Source: Burkholderiales bacterium
GTDB taxonomy: Bacteria > Pseudomonadota > Gammaproteobacteria > Burkholderiales > Burkholderiaceae_F
NCBI GenBank assembly: GCA_020355165.1
Contig: CP070661.1
Span: 3,040,601 to 3,104,600 of the forward strand
DNA length: 64,000 nt
Reading direction: 5' to 3'
A program made the position numbers and the translations under genes. Shown in pieces: positions 35,444 through 46,240 of this stretch; positions within the stretch are counted from its first letter, which is position 1; every line of letters begins with the position of its first letter. Under the pieces are notes generated by a model. It had not been told where the DNA came from, did no database searches, and worked only from the letters and a program-made list of their open reading frames with translations.

Positions 35444-36367
35444 CTAGGGGTTCTCGCCGGCGGCCAGCCGCCGGTTGATGTCGGCGATCACCGCCGGAAG
35501 GCTCCGCAGGTCGTCGATCACGTAGTGCGCGCCGCTTTCCTTGACCAGCTTCTCCTTTGAGGCGCGCTCGCGCGCCTCGAGCTCTGCCGCGCTCATCTTC
35601 CTGACCGCATCCCAGCTGTCGGCGACGTAGTTGCTCCACTTCGACACGCCGACCCGCCAGCACAGCGGCGCGCCCTCGCCGGCGCCGGAGACCGTGTCGT
35701 CGACCTTGACGGTGCGGCGCATGGCGTTGGCCAGGTTGTGAACGCCGAGCCGCTCGAGGTTCTTGATCACCATGTAGGCGGTTGGCCGCGGCAGCTCGAC
35801 CTCGTCGCCGGCGCAGGCGGTGTCGGGGACGAAGCCCTGCTTGGCGCCGCCGGCGAGCAGGATGTCGAGCATGGCGCGCGTGAAGCCGGTGGTGACGCCG
35901 ATCCGGATGCCCTGCTGCTGCATTGCCTTGACCACCTCGGCCACGCCGGGCAGCAGCTCGTGGTAGTTGCCCTTGCGCAGCAGCTCGAGCTGCGTCGGCA
36001 CGAAGTCGGCGAACATCGCGTCGACGTCGGCCTGCGTCGGCTCGCGGCCGAACTTGGCGGCGAAGCGGCCGCGCACCGAAGCGATCTCGGTGATCGCCTT
36101 GATGTGCAGGTCCTTGCGCAGGCCCATCGGCGCGCGCGCCTCCGGCATCGAGATCTCCAGCCCGTACTTGCGGAACACCTCGACGAAGACGATCGCCGGT
36201 GCGTCGACGTAGCGGTCCATGGTGGTGCCGGAGCAGTCGAGCATCGCGTAGCCGACGCTGCGCTCGGTGTTGTCGTCGTCGAACTTCTTCTGCTGCGCCG
36301 CCGCGTGGCGGATGTCGTCCGGCACGCGGCCGACGCTCGACAGTCGGGAAAGCACGGAATCCGTCAT
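35444..36367 (-). CDS. phnX: Phosphonoacetaldehyde hydrolase (divergent PhnX)
   Basis: This 307-residue HAD-superfamily protein has the nucleophile Asp at residue 44 (LDCSGTTMD) and Lys85 in MGLRKDLHI as the Schiff-base lysine. The 41-residue spacing between them equals that of the classic enzyme (Asp12 to Lys53). It would cleave phosphonoacetaldehyde to acetaldehyde and phosphate. It differs from textbook PhnX by an extra 30 or so N-terminal residues and a longer C-terminal tail ([20 protein letters not shown]). It sits between the AEP permease gene and phnW, with gaps of 24 and 28 bases, consistent with one operon. Confidence 0.88.
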   Translation of the reverse strand: MTDSVLSRLSSVGRVPDDIRHAAAQQKKFDDDNTERSVGYAMLDCSGTTMDRYVDAPAIVFVEVFRKYGLEISMPEARAPMGLRKDLHIKAITEIASVRGRFAAKFGREPTQADVDAMFADFVPTQLELLRKGNYHELLPGVAEVVKAMQQQGIRIGVTTGFTRAMLDILLAGGAKQGFVPDTACAGDEVELPRPTAYMVIKNLERLGVHNLANAMRRTVKVDDTVSGAGEGAPLCWRVGVSKWSNYVADSWDAVRKMSAAELEARERASKEKLVKESGAHYVIDDLRSLPAVIADINRRLAAGENP

Positions 36368-36391
36368 CAGGGTCTCCTCGTAAGCGATTCT

Positions 36392-38125
36392 TCAGCGGCG
36401 CGCCGTGCGGCGCCACGCCTGCGTGCGCACGACCAGCCACCATTCGGCCAGGAAGAAGGCGGCCGTGACCGCGGCCGAAGTGGCGACGATCAGGGTGGCC
36501 ATTGCCGCCGCCGCGCCGACGTTGCCCGCCTCGTCCAGGTGCAGGATCGAGATCGCCGCCAGCGTGGTGTTCGGCGAGTAGAGGAACACCACCGCCGAGA
36601 TGGTCGTCATCGCGTTGACGAAGTAGTAACGGCTGATGTCGATCACCGACGGCAGGCACACCGGCACCGTCACCCGCCAGAAGGTCTTGTAAAAGGGCAC
36701 CTTCAGCGACGCCGACACCGACTCGAACTCGTTGTCGAGCGCCTTCAGCGCGGTGAGCGCGGTCAGGTGGCTGCTCGAATAGAAGTGCACGACGGTGGAG
36801 ATGACCAGAATGGCCATCGTGCCGTAGAGAAAGCCGAACGGGTTGTCCGGGTTGTTGAAGAAGACGATGTAGCCGATGCCCAGCACCATGCCCGGCACGG
36901 CCATCGGCATCATCGCCTGCATCTGCGCCACCGGCCGCACCCAGCCGAGCGTCGGCGACTTCTCGATGCCGGTCTTCTCCAGCCAGTACGCGCCGGCAAA
37001 GGTGATGGCGGCGCCGACCAGCGCGCACCAGGCGGCCATCACCATGCTGTTGCGCCAGGCGTTCTCGACGCCGGCCTCCTCGAAGCCGTAGGTGTAGTGA
37101 TTCAGGGTGAACGACAGGTTGTACGGCCAGATCTTGACGAAGGAGCCGAACACCGCCATCCCGAGCACCAGCAGCAGCACCGCCGACACCGCGACCACGT
37201 ACAGGAGCATCAGCACGTCGCGTGCCGCTTCCGGGCGCGGCGAGTACGGGACGCTGCGCGTGGTGAGCAGCGCCTTCTGCCGGCGCCGCACGGCGCTGTC
37301 GATGACGAAGGCGAGCACCGCCGGCACCAGCAGCACCAGCCCGACCACGGCGCCCATCGAGAAGTTCTGCTGGCCTACCACCTGCTTGTAGATGTCGATC
37401 GCCAGCACCGAGTAGTTGCCGCCGATCACCTTCGGCACGCCGAATTCGGACACCGCCATGGTGAACACGACCAGCGCCGCCGAGATCAGGCCATAGCGCG
37501 CGCCGGGCAGCGTGATGGTCAGGAACTTGCGCCAGCCCGGCGTCGCCATCGAGTCGGCCGCCTCGTACAGGCGGGCGTCGGAAAGCGCCAGCCCGGCGAG
37601 CAGGATCATCACCGCGTGCGGGAAGGAGGCGAAGCTCATCGCCAGCACCATGCCCGGCAGGCCGTAGACCGTCGTGAAGCCGAGCCACTCGATGACGAAC
37701 TTCAGCCAGCCCTGGTTGCCGAACAGGTAGATGAACGACAGCGCGGCCAGCAGCGACGGCGCCAGGATCGGGATCATCGCGACGTTGCGCCACAGCCCCT
37801 TGAGCGGGATGCAGCTGCGCTGGATGGCGTAGGCGAACAGGAACGCCTGCGGCACCGTGAACACGGTCGTCAGGGTGGCGAAGGTCAGCGTATTCATCGC
37901 CGAGTTGGCGAACGCCGGCGAGCTGAAGTAGGCGATGAAGTTGGCGACGCCGACGAACTCGCCCGACCGGTCCTGCAGGCTGCGCGCCAGCAGGCTGGCC
38001 AGCGGCACGGTCAGGAACAGCAGCAGGGCCACGGCGAGCAGCACCACGCCGCCGCGCGCCACCAGCGCCTCGGTGACGAGCGACAGGCGGCGCGGCCGCG
38101 GGCCGCGCTGCACGACGGCGCTCAA
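36392..38125 (-). CDS. 2-aminoethylphosphonate ABC transporter permease (fused two-domain)
   Basis: This 577-residue membrane protein holds two consecutive ABC permease domains, each with about six helices. The first repeat contains LSDARLYEAADSMATPGWRKFLTITLPGARYG, the second ALKALDNEFESVSASLKVPFYKTFWRVTVPVCLP; both are EAA-type ATPase contact loops. Fused double permeases of this size are characteristic of the PhnU2-type AEP importers (relatives of iron Fbp systems). It follows the ATPase gene after 157 bases and precedes phnX by 24. A single chain would supply the whole membrane channel. Confidence 0.92.
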   Translation of the reverse strand: MSAVVQRGPRPRRLSLVTEALVARGGVVLLAVALLLFLTVPLASLLARSLQDRSGEFVGVANFIAYFSSPAFANSAMNTLTFATLTTVFTVPQAFLFAYAIQRSCIPLKGLWRNVAMIPILAPSLLAALSFIYLFGNQGWLKFVIEWLGFTTVYGLPGMVLAMSFASFPHAVMILLAGLALSDARLYEAADSMATPGWRKFLTITLPGARYGLISAALVVFTMAVSEFGVPKVIGGNYSVLAIDIYKQVVGQQNFSMGAVVGLVLLVPAVLAFVIDSAVRRRQKALLTTRSVPYSPRPEAARDVLMLLYVVAVSAVLLLVLGMAVFGSFVKIWPYNLSFTLNHYTYGFEEAGVENAWRNSMVMAAWCALVGAAITFAGAYWLEKTGIEKSPTLGWVRPVAQMQAMMPMAVPGMVLGIGYIVFFNNPDNPFGFLYGTMAILVISTVVHFYSSSHLTALTALKALDNEFESVSASLKVPFYKTFWRVTVPVCLPSVIDISRYYFVNAMTTISAVVFLYSPNTTLAAISILHLDEAGNVGAAAAMATLIVATSAAVTAAFFLAEWWLVVRTQAWRRTARR

Positions 38126-38282
38126 GGCGCCCCCTCGGGCCGTCGTGCGGCTGCCTCGAGACGGCGCGAGCCGGACCCGGGGTCAGGCCCGACGGCAAGG
38201 CGCGCGCCGGCCAGCTGGCTGGCGCAGGCGGCCGCGACAGCGGCCGGCCGGGTCGGACGACTGCCGAGCAGGCCGGCGGCGC

Positions 38283-39389
38283 TCATCGCACCGGGAACAC
38301 GCGCACGCGCTCGCCGCGCAGCGCGAAGGGAATGCGCGCACCCTCGCGGACCTCGAGCTCGAGTGCCTGGTTCAGCGAGAAGTACAGGAGCATCGCCTGG
38401 CCATCGAAGCCGTCGACCTCGACCGTCGCCAGGCAGTAGGTGCCGAGGAAGTCGAGGCTGCGCACGGTGCCGGCGAGCAGGTTGGGCCGCTCCTGCAGCG
38501 GGCCGGAATCGGCCAGCAGGCGGTCCTCGGGACGCAGGTACAGGCGCACCGGCTGGCCGGGCGCGATGCCGTTGACGGCAGTGCTCAGCTCCACCTGGCC
38601 GACGCGATAGCGGCCTTCGCCGAGGCAGGTGGCGGCCAGCACGTTGACCTTGCCGACGAAGTCGGCGACGAACGGCGTCGCCGGCCGCTCGTAGACCTCG
38701 AGCGGCGGCCCGACCTGCTCGATCGCGCCCTCATTCATCACCACCACGCGGTCGGCCATCGACAGCGCCTCCTCCTGGTCGTGGGTGACCAGGACCGTGG
38801 TGACGCCGAGGCGCCGCTGCAGTTCGCGGATCTCGCCGCGCAGCCGCTCGCGCTCCTTGGCGTCGAGTGCCGACAGCGGCTCGTCGAGCAGCAGCAGGCT
38901 CGGCGCGGTGGCGAGCGCCCGCGCCAGCGCGATGCGCTGCTGCTGCCCACCGGAGAGCTGTGCCGGGTACTTGGCGCCGGACTCCTGCAGGCCGACCAGC
39001 TTCAGCAGCTCGGCAACGCGGCCGTCGATCTCGGCGCGGCCCCGGCGCCGGTTGACCAGCCCATAGGCGATGTTGTCGCGGATGGTCAGGTTGGGGAACA
39101 GCGCGTAGGACTGGAAGACGATGCCGTAGTCGCGCGCCGCCGGCGGCGCCTTCGACACGTCACGGCCGTTCTGGATCACCCGCCCGCGCGTCTGCGTTTC
39201 CAGGCCGGCAATGATCCGCAGCAGCGTCGTCTTGCCGCAGCCGGACGGGCCGACGAAGCAGACCAGCTCGCCGCGGTCGATCGTCAGGTCGATCGCCTGC
39301 AGGGCCACGAAGTTGCCGAAGGCCTTGTGGATGCCTTCCAGCCTGAGGGCTTCGGCCGCGGGATGGTTCGGCTGCATCGTGGCAAGCAT
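38283..39389 (-). CDS. 2-aminoethylphosphonate ABC transporter ATP-binding protein
   Basis: This 368-residue ATPase has Walker A GPSGCGKTTLL near residue 48, Q-loop IVFQSYALFPNLTI, signature LSGGQQQRIALARAL, Walker B LLLLDEPLSALDAKERERL and LVTHDQEEALSMAD. The C-terminal third is an MOI/TOBE-type regulatory domain (VRLYLRPEDRLL, then LGTYCLATVEVDG). This is the FbpC/PotA-like layout of AEP importers. ATG at 39389 is used; a second ATG four codons downstream is possible. It is transcribed after the binding-protein gene, with a 123-base gap. Confidence 0.92.
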   Translation of the reverse strand: MLATMQPNHPAAEALRLEGIHKAFGNFVALQAIDLTIDRGELVCFVGPSGCGKTTLLRIIAGLETQTRGRVIQNGRDVSKAPPAARDYGIVFQSYALFPNLTIRDNIAYGLVNRRRGRAEIDGRVAELLKLVGLQESGAKYPAQLSGGQQQRIALARALATAPSLLLLDEPLSALDAKERERLRGEIRELQRRLGVTTVLVTHDQEEALSMADRVVVMNEGAIEQVGPPLEVYERPATPFVADFVGKVNVLAATCLGEGRYRVGQVELSTAVNGIAPGQPVRLYLRPEDRLLADSGPLQERPNLLAGTVRSLDFLGTYCLATVEVDGFDGQAMLLYFSLNQALELEVREGARIPFALRGERVRVFPVR

Positions 39390-39512
39390 CTCGCGCGGCC
39401 CGGCGAATCAATGAAGGTGGCGGCCACGCCGCCGACGAGGCCCGCCGGCGACGATCAGGCCGCGGGGCGGCGCGACGCCGCCACCGCGGCCGCCGGCCGC
39501 CTCAGCGGTCGC

Positions 39513-40538
39513 CTACTTCGGCGCCGCCTTGCTCTCGTAGCGCTTGCTCCACTCGGCGAGGATGCGGTCGCGGTTCTTGGCCGCCCAGGCGAAGTCGTTC
39601 TTCACCAGCCGGTTGCCGTAGTCGGCCGGCACGTTCGGCAGCGGCTTGTTCATCGCCGGCACGGCGACGATGGCGAAGTTCTTCGCGTACAGGCCCATCG
39701 CCTCGTCGGAGATCGACCAGTCGAGAAGCTTCTGCGCCGCCGCCATGTTCTTGGTGCCCTTGTAGACGCCGATCGCCTCCAGGTCCCAGCCGAGGCCTTC
39801 CTTCGGGAACACCAGATCGATCGGCTTGCCCTGCGCCTTCTCGCGGTTGGCGCGGTACTCGAACGAGATGCCGACCACGTACTCGCCGTTGGCAGCCGAC
39901 GCGCAAGGCCGCGAGCCGGAGTGCATGTACTGGGCGATGTTCTCGTGCAGGCCGTCCATGAACTTCCAGCCGTCGGCCTCACCCCACAGCTGCAGCCAGG
40001 CCGAGACGTCGAAGAAGCCGGTGCCGCTGGAGGCCGGATGCGGCATGACGATCTGGCCCTTGTAGACGGGCTTGGTCAGGTCCTTCCAGCTCTCCGGCTT
40101 CGGGATGTTGCGCTTGGCCGCCTCCACCGTGTTGAAGCAGACGGTCGCGCCCCATACGTCCATGCCGACCCAGGCCGGCGGATTCTTCGGGTCGCGGTAC
40201 TGGGCGACGATGCGCTCGAGCCCCTTAGGCGCGTATGGCTGCAGCATGCCTTCGGCGTCGAAGATCGCCATGCTGGTCGCCGCCACGCCCATCACGACAT
40301 CGGCCTTGGGGTTGGCCTTCTCGGCCAGCAGGCGGGCGGTGATGATGCCGGTGGAGTCGCGCACCCAGGTGATCTCGATGTCCGGATTGGCCTTCTCGAA
40401 TCCCTCCTTGTAGGCCTTGAGCTGGTCGGTCTCCAGCGCGGTGTAGACGGTGAGACTGGTCTTCTGCGCCACAGCCAGCCCCGAGGCCAGCGCCAGGCAC
40501 AGGCCAGCGGCAAACGCGGTAAGACGTCGATTGAACAT
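39513..40538 (-). CDS. 2-aminoethylphosphonate periplasmic binding protein
   Basis: This 341-residue protein has signal peptide MFNRRLTAFAAGLCLALASGLAVAQ and a type 2 periplasmic-binding fold of the iron/AEP-binding group: SLTVYTALETDQLKAYKEGFE, WVRDSTGIITARLLAEK, then MPHPASSGTGFFDVSAWLQLWGE. The context with phnW, phnX, phnA and phnY defines the ligand as 2-aminoethylphosphonate or a close relative. It is the first gene of the minus-strand operon, with a strong ribosome binding site (AGGAGG before the ATG) and a leader of about 190 bases from the proposed promoter. Confidence 0.92.
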   Translation of the reverse strand: MFNRRLTAFAAGLCLALASGLAVAQKTSLTVYTALETDQLKAYKEGFEKANPDIEITWVRDSTGIITARLLAEKANPKADVVMGVAATSMAIFDAEGMLQPYAPKGLERIVAQYRDPKNPPAWVGMDVWGATVCFNTVEAAKRNIPKPESWKDLTKPVYKGQIVMPHPASSGTGFFDVSAWLQLWGEADGWKFMDGLHENIAQYMHSGSRPCASAANGEYVVGISFEYRANREKAQGKPIDLVFPKEGLGWDLEAIGVYKGTKNMAAAQKLLDWSISDEAMGLYAKNFAIVAVPAMNKPLPNVPADYGNRLVKNDFAWAAKNRDRILAEWSKRYESKAAPK

Positions 40539-40735
40539 GCGGACCTCCTCCTTGAATGAAAACCGCGCGGCGCGGTGACGACCCGATTGCCCGTGCTCGT
40601 CCAGCCCGGCGCCGCCATTGTCCAGTGTCGCCGGCACGGGTGAACGTTCGGTGACGCGTCGCCGGCAAGTCGCCGCCTGCAAGGCGCCGGCCGGCCCTGG
40701 CCCGTTGCGGGCGCCTATGTCTCCCTGGGCGCGGC

Positions 40736-40765
40736 AGTCTAGGTAGCAAGCCCGCGCAACGTCAA
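40736..40765 (-). promoter_or_regulatory. Promoter of the AEP uptake operon
   Basis: TTGACG (40760-40765) and TAGACT (40736-40741) are 18 bases apart on the minus strand. The predicted leader to the binding-protein ATG is about 190 nt. The palindromic operator lies about 14 bases upstream of the -35, a position more compatible with activation, or with looping, than with simple blocking. Confidence 0.5.
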
Positions 40766-40778
40766 TTGTTTTTTGCAG

Positions 40779-40790
40779 ATTGTCGACAAT
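40779..40790. promoter_or_regulatory. Operator candidate for the PhnR-like GntR regulator
   Basis: ATTGTCGACAAT is a perfect 12-bp palindrome of the TTGT...ACAA kind bound by FadR/FCD-type GntR regulators. It covers the -35 box of the regulator's own promoter and lies upstream of the divergent AEP operon promoter, so one site could control both directions. Confidence 0.65.
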
Positions 40791-40811
40791 TTCGCCGCTG
40801 CAACCTAAAAT
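40783..40811 (+). promoter_or_regulatory. Promoter of the PhnR-like regulator
   Basis: TCGACA (40783-40788) and TAAAAT (40806-40811) are 17 bases apart. The -10 ends seven bases before the ATG at 40819, so transcription would begin at or one base before the start codon. No Shine-Dalgarno sequence is present. Confidence 0.6.
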
Positions 40812-40818
40812 CGCCTCC

Positions 40819-42775
<1,957 letters not shown>

Positions 42776-42803
42776 CACTGCCCATGGGCCGGCCGACTCG
42801 GAT

Positions 42804-42819
42804 CCCCGCCTGCGCGGGG
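42804..42819. repeat. REP-like hairpin between the direct repeats
   Basis: CCCCGCCTGCGCGGGG can form a 6-bp stem with a 4-base loop. It is flanked by GGAT and ACGACGG, resembling a very common proteobacterial intergenic palindrome. No function or transposase can be assigned from this window. Confidence 0.6.
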
Positions 42820-42865
42820 ACGACGGCGCTGTTTCCGATCGCTGCGCACTCGGACATCGCCGTCG

Positions 42866-42905
42866 CTTCGATGCCTTCGATCTGGCCCTGAACCATGCGC
42901 AGTGA
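42866..42905 (+). repeat. Direct repeat, copy 2 (phnA 3' end duplicate)
   Basis: This is an exact copy of the last 40 bases of phnA, placed 130 bases downstream. It has no upstream reading frame of its own and marks a local duplication associated with the REP-like hairpin. Confidence 0.9.
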
Positions 42906-42986
42906 AGCCGCTGGCGGCGATGTCGCACCGGATGGCGGCCGGCACGGCGTGGACGCCGCGCTGAGCCGCGCGCGGCGCATCGGCCG

Positions 42987-44426
42987 ATGAACGTGCCGCT
43001 GCCCCCGGCCAGGCACGAGCGCCTGCGCATCGCCGGCGAGAAGGTCGCCGCCGAGCGCAGCTTCGAGGTGCGGTACCCGTACACCGGCGAGGTGATCGCC
43101 ACCGTGCCGAAGGCGACGATCGAGCACGTGCGGCAGGCAATCGGCGCAGCGCGCCGTTTCCGCAGCCGCCTGACCCGCCACGAGCGCTACACGATCCTGA
43201 TGCGGGCAGGCGAGATCATCGCCTCGCGGCGAGACGAGATCTCCCGCCTGATCACACTCGAGTCCGGCCTGTGCCTGAAGGACAGCCGCTACGAGGTCGG
43301 TCGCGCCAGCGACGTCCTGCTGTTCGCCGCCAACCAGGCGCTGCTCGACGATGGCCAGGTGTTCTCCTGCGACCTCACGGCGCATGGCCGCAGCCGCAAG
43401 GTCTACACGCTGCGCGAGCCGCTGCCCGGCGTGATCACCGGCATCACGCCGTTCAACCACCCGCTGAACCAGGTGATTCACAAGGTGGCGCCGGCGGTGG
43501 CGACCAACAACCGCATCGTGGTCAAGCCGAGCGAGAAGACGCCGCTGTCGGCCTTGCTGCTGGCCGACGTCCTGTACGAGGCCGGGCTGCCGCCACCGAT
43601 GCTGTCGGTGCTGACCGGCGCGCCGGGCGAGATCGCCGACGAACTGCTGACCCACCCCGACGTCGACCTGGTGACCTTCACCGGCGGCGTGGCGGTCGGC
43701 AAGTACATCGCCGCCAAGGCGGTGTACAAGCGGCAGGTGCTCGAACTCGGCGGCAACGACCCGCTGATCGTGATGGACGACGCCGACCTGGAAGAGGCGG
43801 CGGCACTGGCCGCAGCGGGCTCGTACAACAACTCCGGCCAGCGCTGCACGGCGGTCAAGCGGATCCTGGTGCAGGAACGCGTCGCCGACGCCTTCATCGA
43901 GAAGCTGCTGGCCGCCACCGCCGGCGTCCGCTATGGCGATCCGCTCGACCCGGCGACCGACATGGGCACGGTGATCGACGAGGCGGCGGCGATCGAGTTC
44001 GAGGCGCGGGTGATCGAGGCCGTCGCGCAGGGGGCACGGCTGCTCACCGGCAACCTGCGCCGCGGCGCGCTCTATTCGCCGACCGTGCTCGACCGCGTAA
44101 CGCCGCAGATGCGGCTGGTGCGCGAGGAGACCTTCGGCCCCGTCTCGCCGGTCATCCTTTTCTCCGACATCGACGAGGCGATACGCATCGCCAATGGCAC
44201 CGCCTATGGTCTTTCCTCGGGGGTCTGCACCCAGCGGTTGGATTACGTCACGCGCTTCGTGTCCGAACTGAACGTCGGCACGGTGAACGTGCGCGAAGTG
44301 CCGGGATATCGGCTGGAGCTCACGCCCTTCGGCGGCATCAAGGACTCGGGGCTCGGGTATAAGGAAGGCGTACAGGAGGCGATGAAATCGTTCACCAACG
44401 TGAAGACGTACTCGCTGCCCTGGTAG
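42987..44426 (+). CDS. phnY: Phosphonoacetaldehyde dehydrogenase
   Basis: This 479-residue aldehyde dehydrogenase has GVITGITPFNHPLNQVIHKVAPAVA, the NAD-site VTFTGGVAVGKYIA, catalytic Glu in LELGGNDPLIV and nucleophilic Cys287 in NNSGQRCTAVKR. With phnA next door it is best read as the PhnY-type dehydrogenase that oxidises phosphonoacetaldehyde to phosphonoacetate with NAD. It and phnA form the second route for the aldehyde made by PhnW, parallel to PhnX. The 211 bases between phnA and phnY hold the duplicated segment and hairpin. Confidence 0.94.
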   Translation: MNVPLPPARHERLRIAGEKVAAERSFEVRYPYTGEVIATVPKATIEHVRQAIGAARRFRSRLTRHERYTILMRAGEIIASRRDEISRLITLESGLCLKDSRYEVGRASDVLLFAANQALLDDGQVFSCDLTAHGRSRKVYTLREPLPGVITGITPFNHPLNQVIHKVAPAVATNNRIVVKPSEKTPLSALLLADVLYEAGLPPPMLSVLTGAPGEIADELLTHPDVDLVTFTGGVAVGKYIAAKAVYKRQVLELGGNDPLIVMDDADLEEAAALAAAGSYNNSGQRCTAVKRILVQERVADAFIEKLLAATAGVRYGDPLDPATDMGTVIDEAAAIEFEARVIEAVAQGARLLTGNLRRGALYSPTVLDRVTPQMRLVREETFGPVSPVILFSDIDEAIRIANGTAYGLSSGVCTQRLDYVTRFVSELNVGTVNVREVPGYRLELTPFGGIKDSGLGYKEGVQEAMKSFTNVKTYSLPW

Positions 44427-44460
44427 GACCGCGGCGGCCGCCGGGCCGCCGGATTAGGCA

Positions 44461-44505
44461 ACAAGCGGCCGCGCGGCCGACCGGTGCGCGGCGGCCGCTG
44501 CTTGT
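44461..44505. other. Large inverted repeat between phnY and the Na/Pi transporter gene
   Basis: ACAAGC plus GGCCGC pair with GCGGCC plus GCTTGT, with a 3-base bulge, giving a stem of about 12 bp. It lies 35 bases after the phnY stop and ends 18 bases before the next start codon. It could attenuate read-through or protect the upstream mRNA. No U-run follows. Confidence 0.45.
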
Positions 44506-44523
44506 CGTGGAGGGCGGAAGGCG

Positions 44524-46218
44524 TTGCACGCGCTGCTGAACCTGCTGGCCGCAGTTGCGCTGCTGGTCTGGGGCACGCACATCGTGCGCACGGGCGTGCT
44601 GCGCGTGTTCGGCACCAACCTGCGCCAGGTCCTGCGCGCCAGCGTCGGACGCCGCTCGCGCGCCGTGCTGGCCGGCATCGGCGTGACCGGCGTGCTGCAG
44701 AGCTCGACCGCCACCGCGCTGCTGGTGTCGAGCTTCGTCGGCCAGGGGCTGATCGCGACCTCGGCCGCCCTGGCGGTGATGCTCGGCGCCGACATCGGCA
44801 CCGCCCTGATGGTGCAGTTCTTCGCGCTGAACCTCGCCTGGCTCGCGCCGCTGCTGATCGTCGCCGGGGTGGTGACCTACCTGTCGCGCCGAACCGAAGT
44901 CACCGGACAGGCCGGCAAGATCGCGCTCGGCCTCGGCGTGATGATCATGGCGCTGCAGCTGATCATGCAGGCCACGGCGCCGCTTACACAGGCGGTCGGC
45001 GTGCAGGTGCTGTTCGGCCAGCTGACCGGCGATTCGCTGCTCGACGTGCTGATCGGCATCCTGGCGGCGATCGTCAGCTACTCCGGCCTCGCCGTGGTGC
45101 TGCTGACCGCGACGCTTGCCGCCTCGAACGTGATCACCGTCGACGTGGCGCTGGCGATCGTGCTCGGCGCCAACCTCGGCAGCGGGCTGCTGGCGGTGCT
45201 GACCACGCTGAAGGCGGCGCCGCTCGTGCGGCGGGTGCCGCTGGGCAACCTGATGTTCAAGCTGGCCGGCGTGCTGATCGCGCTGCCGCTGCTCGCCTAT
45301 CTGCCCGGCTGGCTGGCCTGGTTCGGCGCCGAGCCCAAGTCGATCGTCGTCAACTTCCACCTTGCCTTCAACCTGGCGCTGGCGATCATCTTCGTGCAGC
45401 TGACCGGCAGCGTCGCCCGCATCGTCGAGCGCTGGCTGCCGACCCCGCCCGCCGATGCGCTGCCGGGAACGCCACGCCACCTGGATGCCACCGCGCTGGG
45501 CACGCCGGCGCTGGCGATCGGCAACGCCGCCCGCGAGGCGATCCGGCTCGCCGATGCGGTCCAGGACATGCTCGCCGGCCTGCTGGTCACGCTGAAGAGC
45601 AACGACTTGGCGCTGGCCGAGCGCCTGCGCGCCCGCGACGACGAGATCGACCGCCTGTACACGTCGATCAAGCTGTACCTGACCCAGGTCAGCCGCCAGG
45701 AGCTGGAGGCGGCCGAGTCGAAGCGCTGGGCCGACATCATGCAGTTCACGATCAACATGGAGCATGTCGGCGACATCATCGAGCGGATGCTGATCGACGT
45801 GGTCGAGAAGAAGATCCAGCGCGCGCTGTCGTTCTCGGAGGCCGGCATGGCGGAGATCGAGGAACTGCACACGCGGCTGCTCGGCAACCTCAAGCTGACG
45901 GTGGCGGTGTTCCTCAATGGCGACCTGAAGAGCGCGCAGCAGCTGATCGCCGAGAAGGTCGACTTCCGCGAGCTGGAGATGCGCTACGCCGACAACCACC
46001 TGCAGCGGCTGTCGGGAAATACGCCGCAGTCGGTCGAGACCAGTTCGCTGCACCTCGACCTGCTGTCCGACTTCAAGCGCATCAACTCGCTGTTCTGCTC
46101 GGTCGCCTACCCGATCCTCGAGTCGGCGGGCGTGCTCTCGCCGTCGCGGGTGCTGCCCGCCTCGGCCGGCAACGGCGCCGCGAGCGCCGCGCCGCGCGAC
46201 GAGGCGCCGGCGCACTGA
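44524..46218 (+). CDS. Na/Pi cotransporter family protein with PhoU-like domain (YjbB/NptA-like)
   Basis: This 564-residue protein starts at a TTG behind GGAGGGCGGAAGG. The membrane half contains two NaPi repeats with the family QSST motif (GVLQSSTATALLVSSF near residue 58) and a second repeat near 180 (YSGLAVVLLTATLA, AIVLGANLGSGLLAVL). The C-terminal third is a helical PhoU-like domain (about residues 335-540). Bacterial members include YjbB, which exports phosphate. Here it follows phnA and phnY by 97 bases, where it could vent the phosphate released when phosphonates are used as carbon or nitrogen source (inference). Confidence 0.9.
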   Translation: MHALLNLLAAVALLVWGTHIVRTGVLRVFGTNLRQVLRASVGRRSRAVLAGIGVTGVLQSSTATALLVSSFVGQGLIATSAALAVMLGADIGTALMVQFFALNLAWLAPLLIVAGVVTYLSRRTEVTGQAGKIALGLGVMIMALQLIMQATAPLTQAVGVQVLFGQLTGDSLLDVLIGILAAIVSYSGLAVVLLTATLAASNVITVDVALAIVLGANLGSGLLAVLTTLKAAPLVRRVPLGNLMFKLAGVLIALPLLAYLPGWLAWFGAEPKSIVVNFHLAFNLALAIIFVQLTGSVARIVERWLPTPPADALPGTPRHLDATALGTPALAIGNAAREAIRLADAVQDMLAGLLVTLKSNDLALAERLRARDDEIDRLYTSIKLYLTQVSRQELEAAESKRWADIMQFTINMEHVGDIIERMLIDVVEKKIQRALSFSEAGMAEIEELHTRLLGNLKLTVAVFLNGDLKSAQQLIAEKVDFRELEMRYADNHLQRLSGNTPQSVETSSLHLDLLSDFKRINSLFCSVAYPILESAGVLSPSRVLPASAGNGAASAAPRDEAPAH

Positions 46219-46240
46219 GCCGGCAGCCGCTGCTGCGCCT

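Noticed and set aside
38126-38282. A small gene between the AEP permease and ATPase genes
   Set aside because: The 157-base gap has open frames only because of its GC content, with no ribosome binding site or recognisable product.
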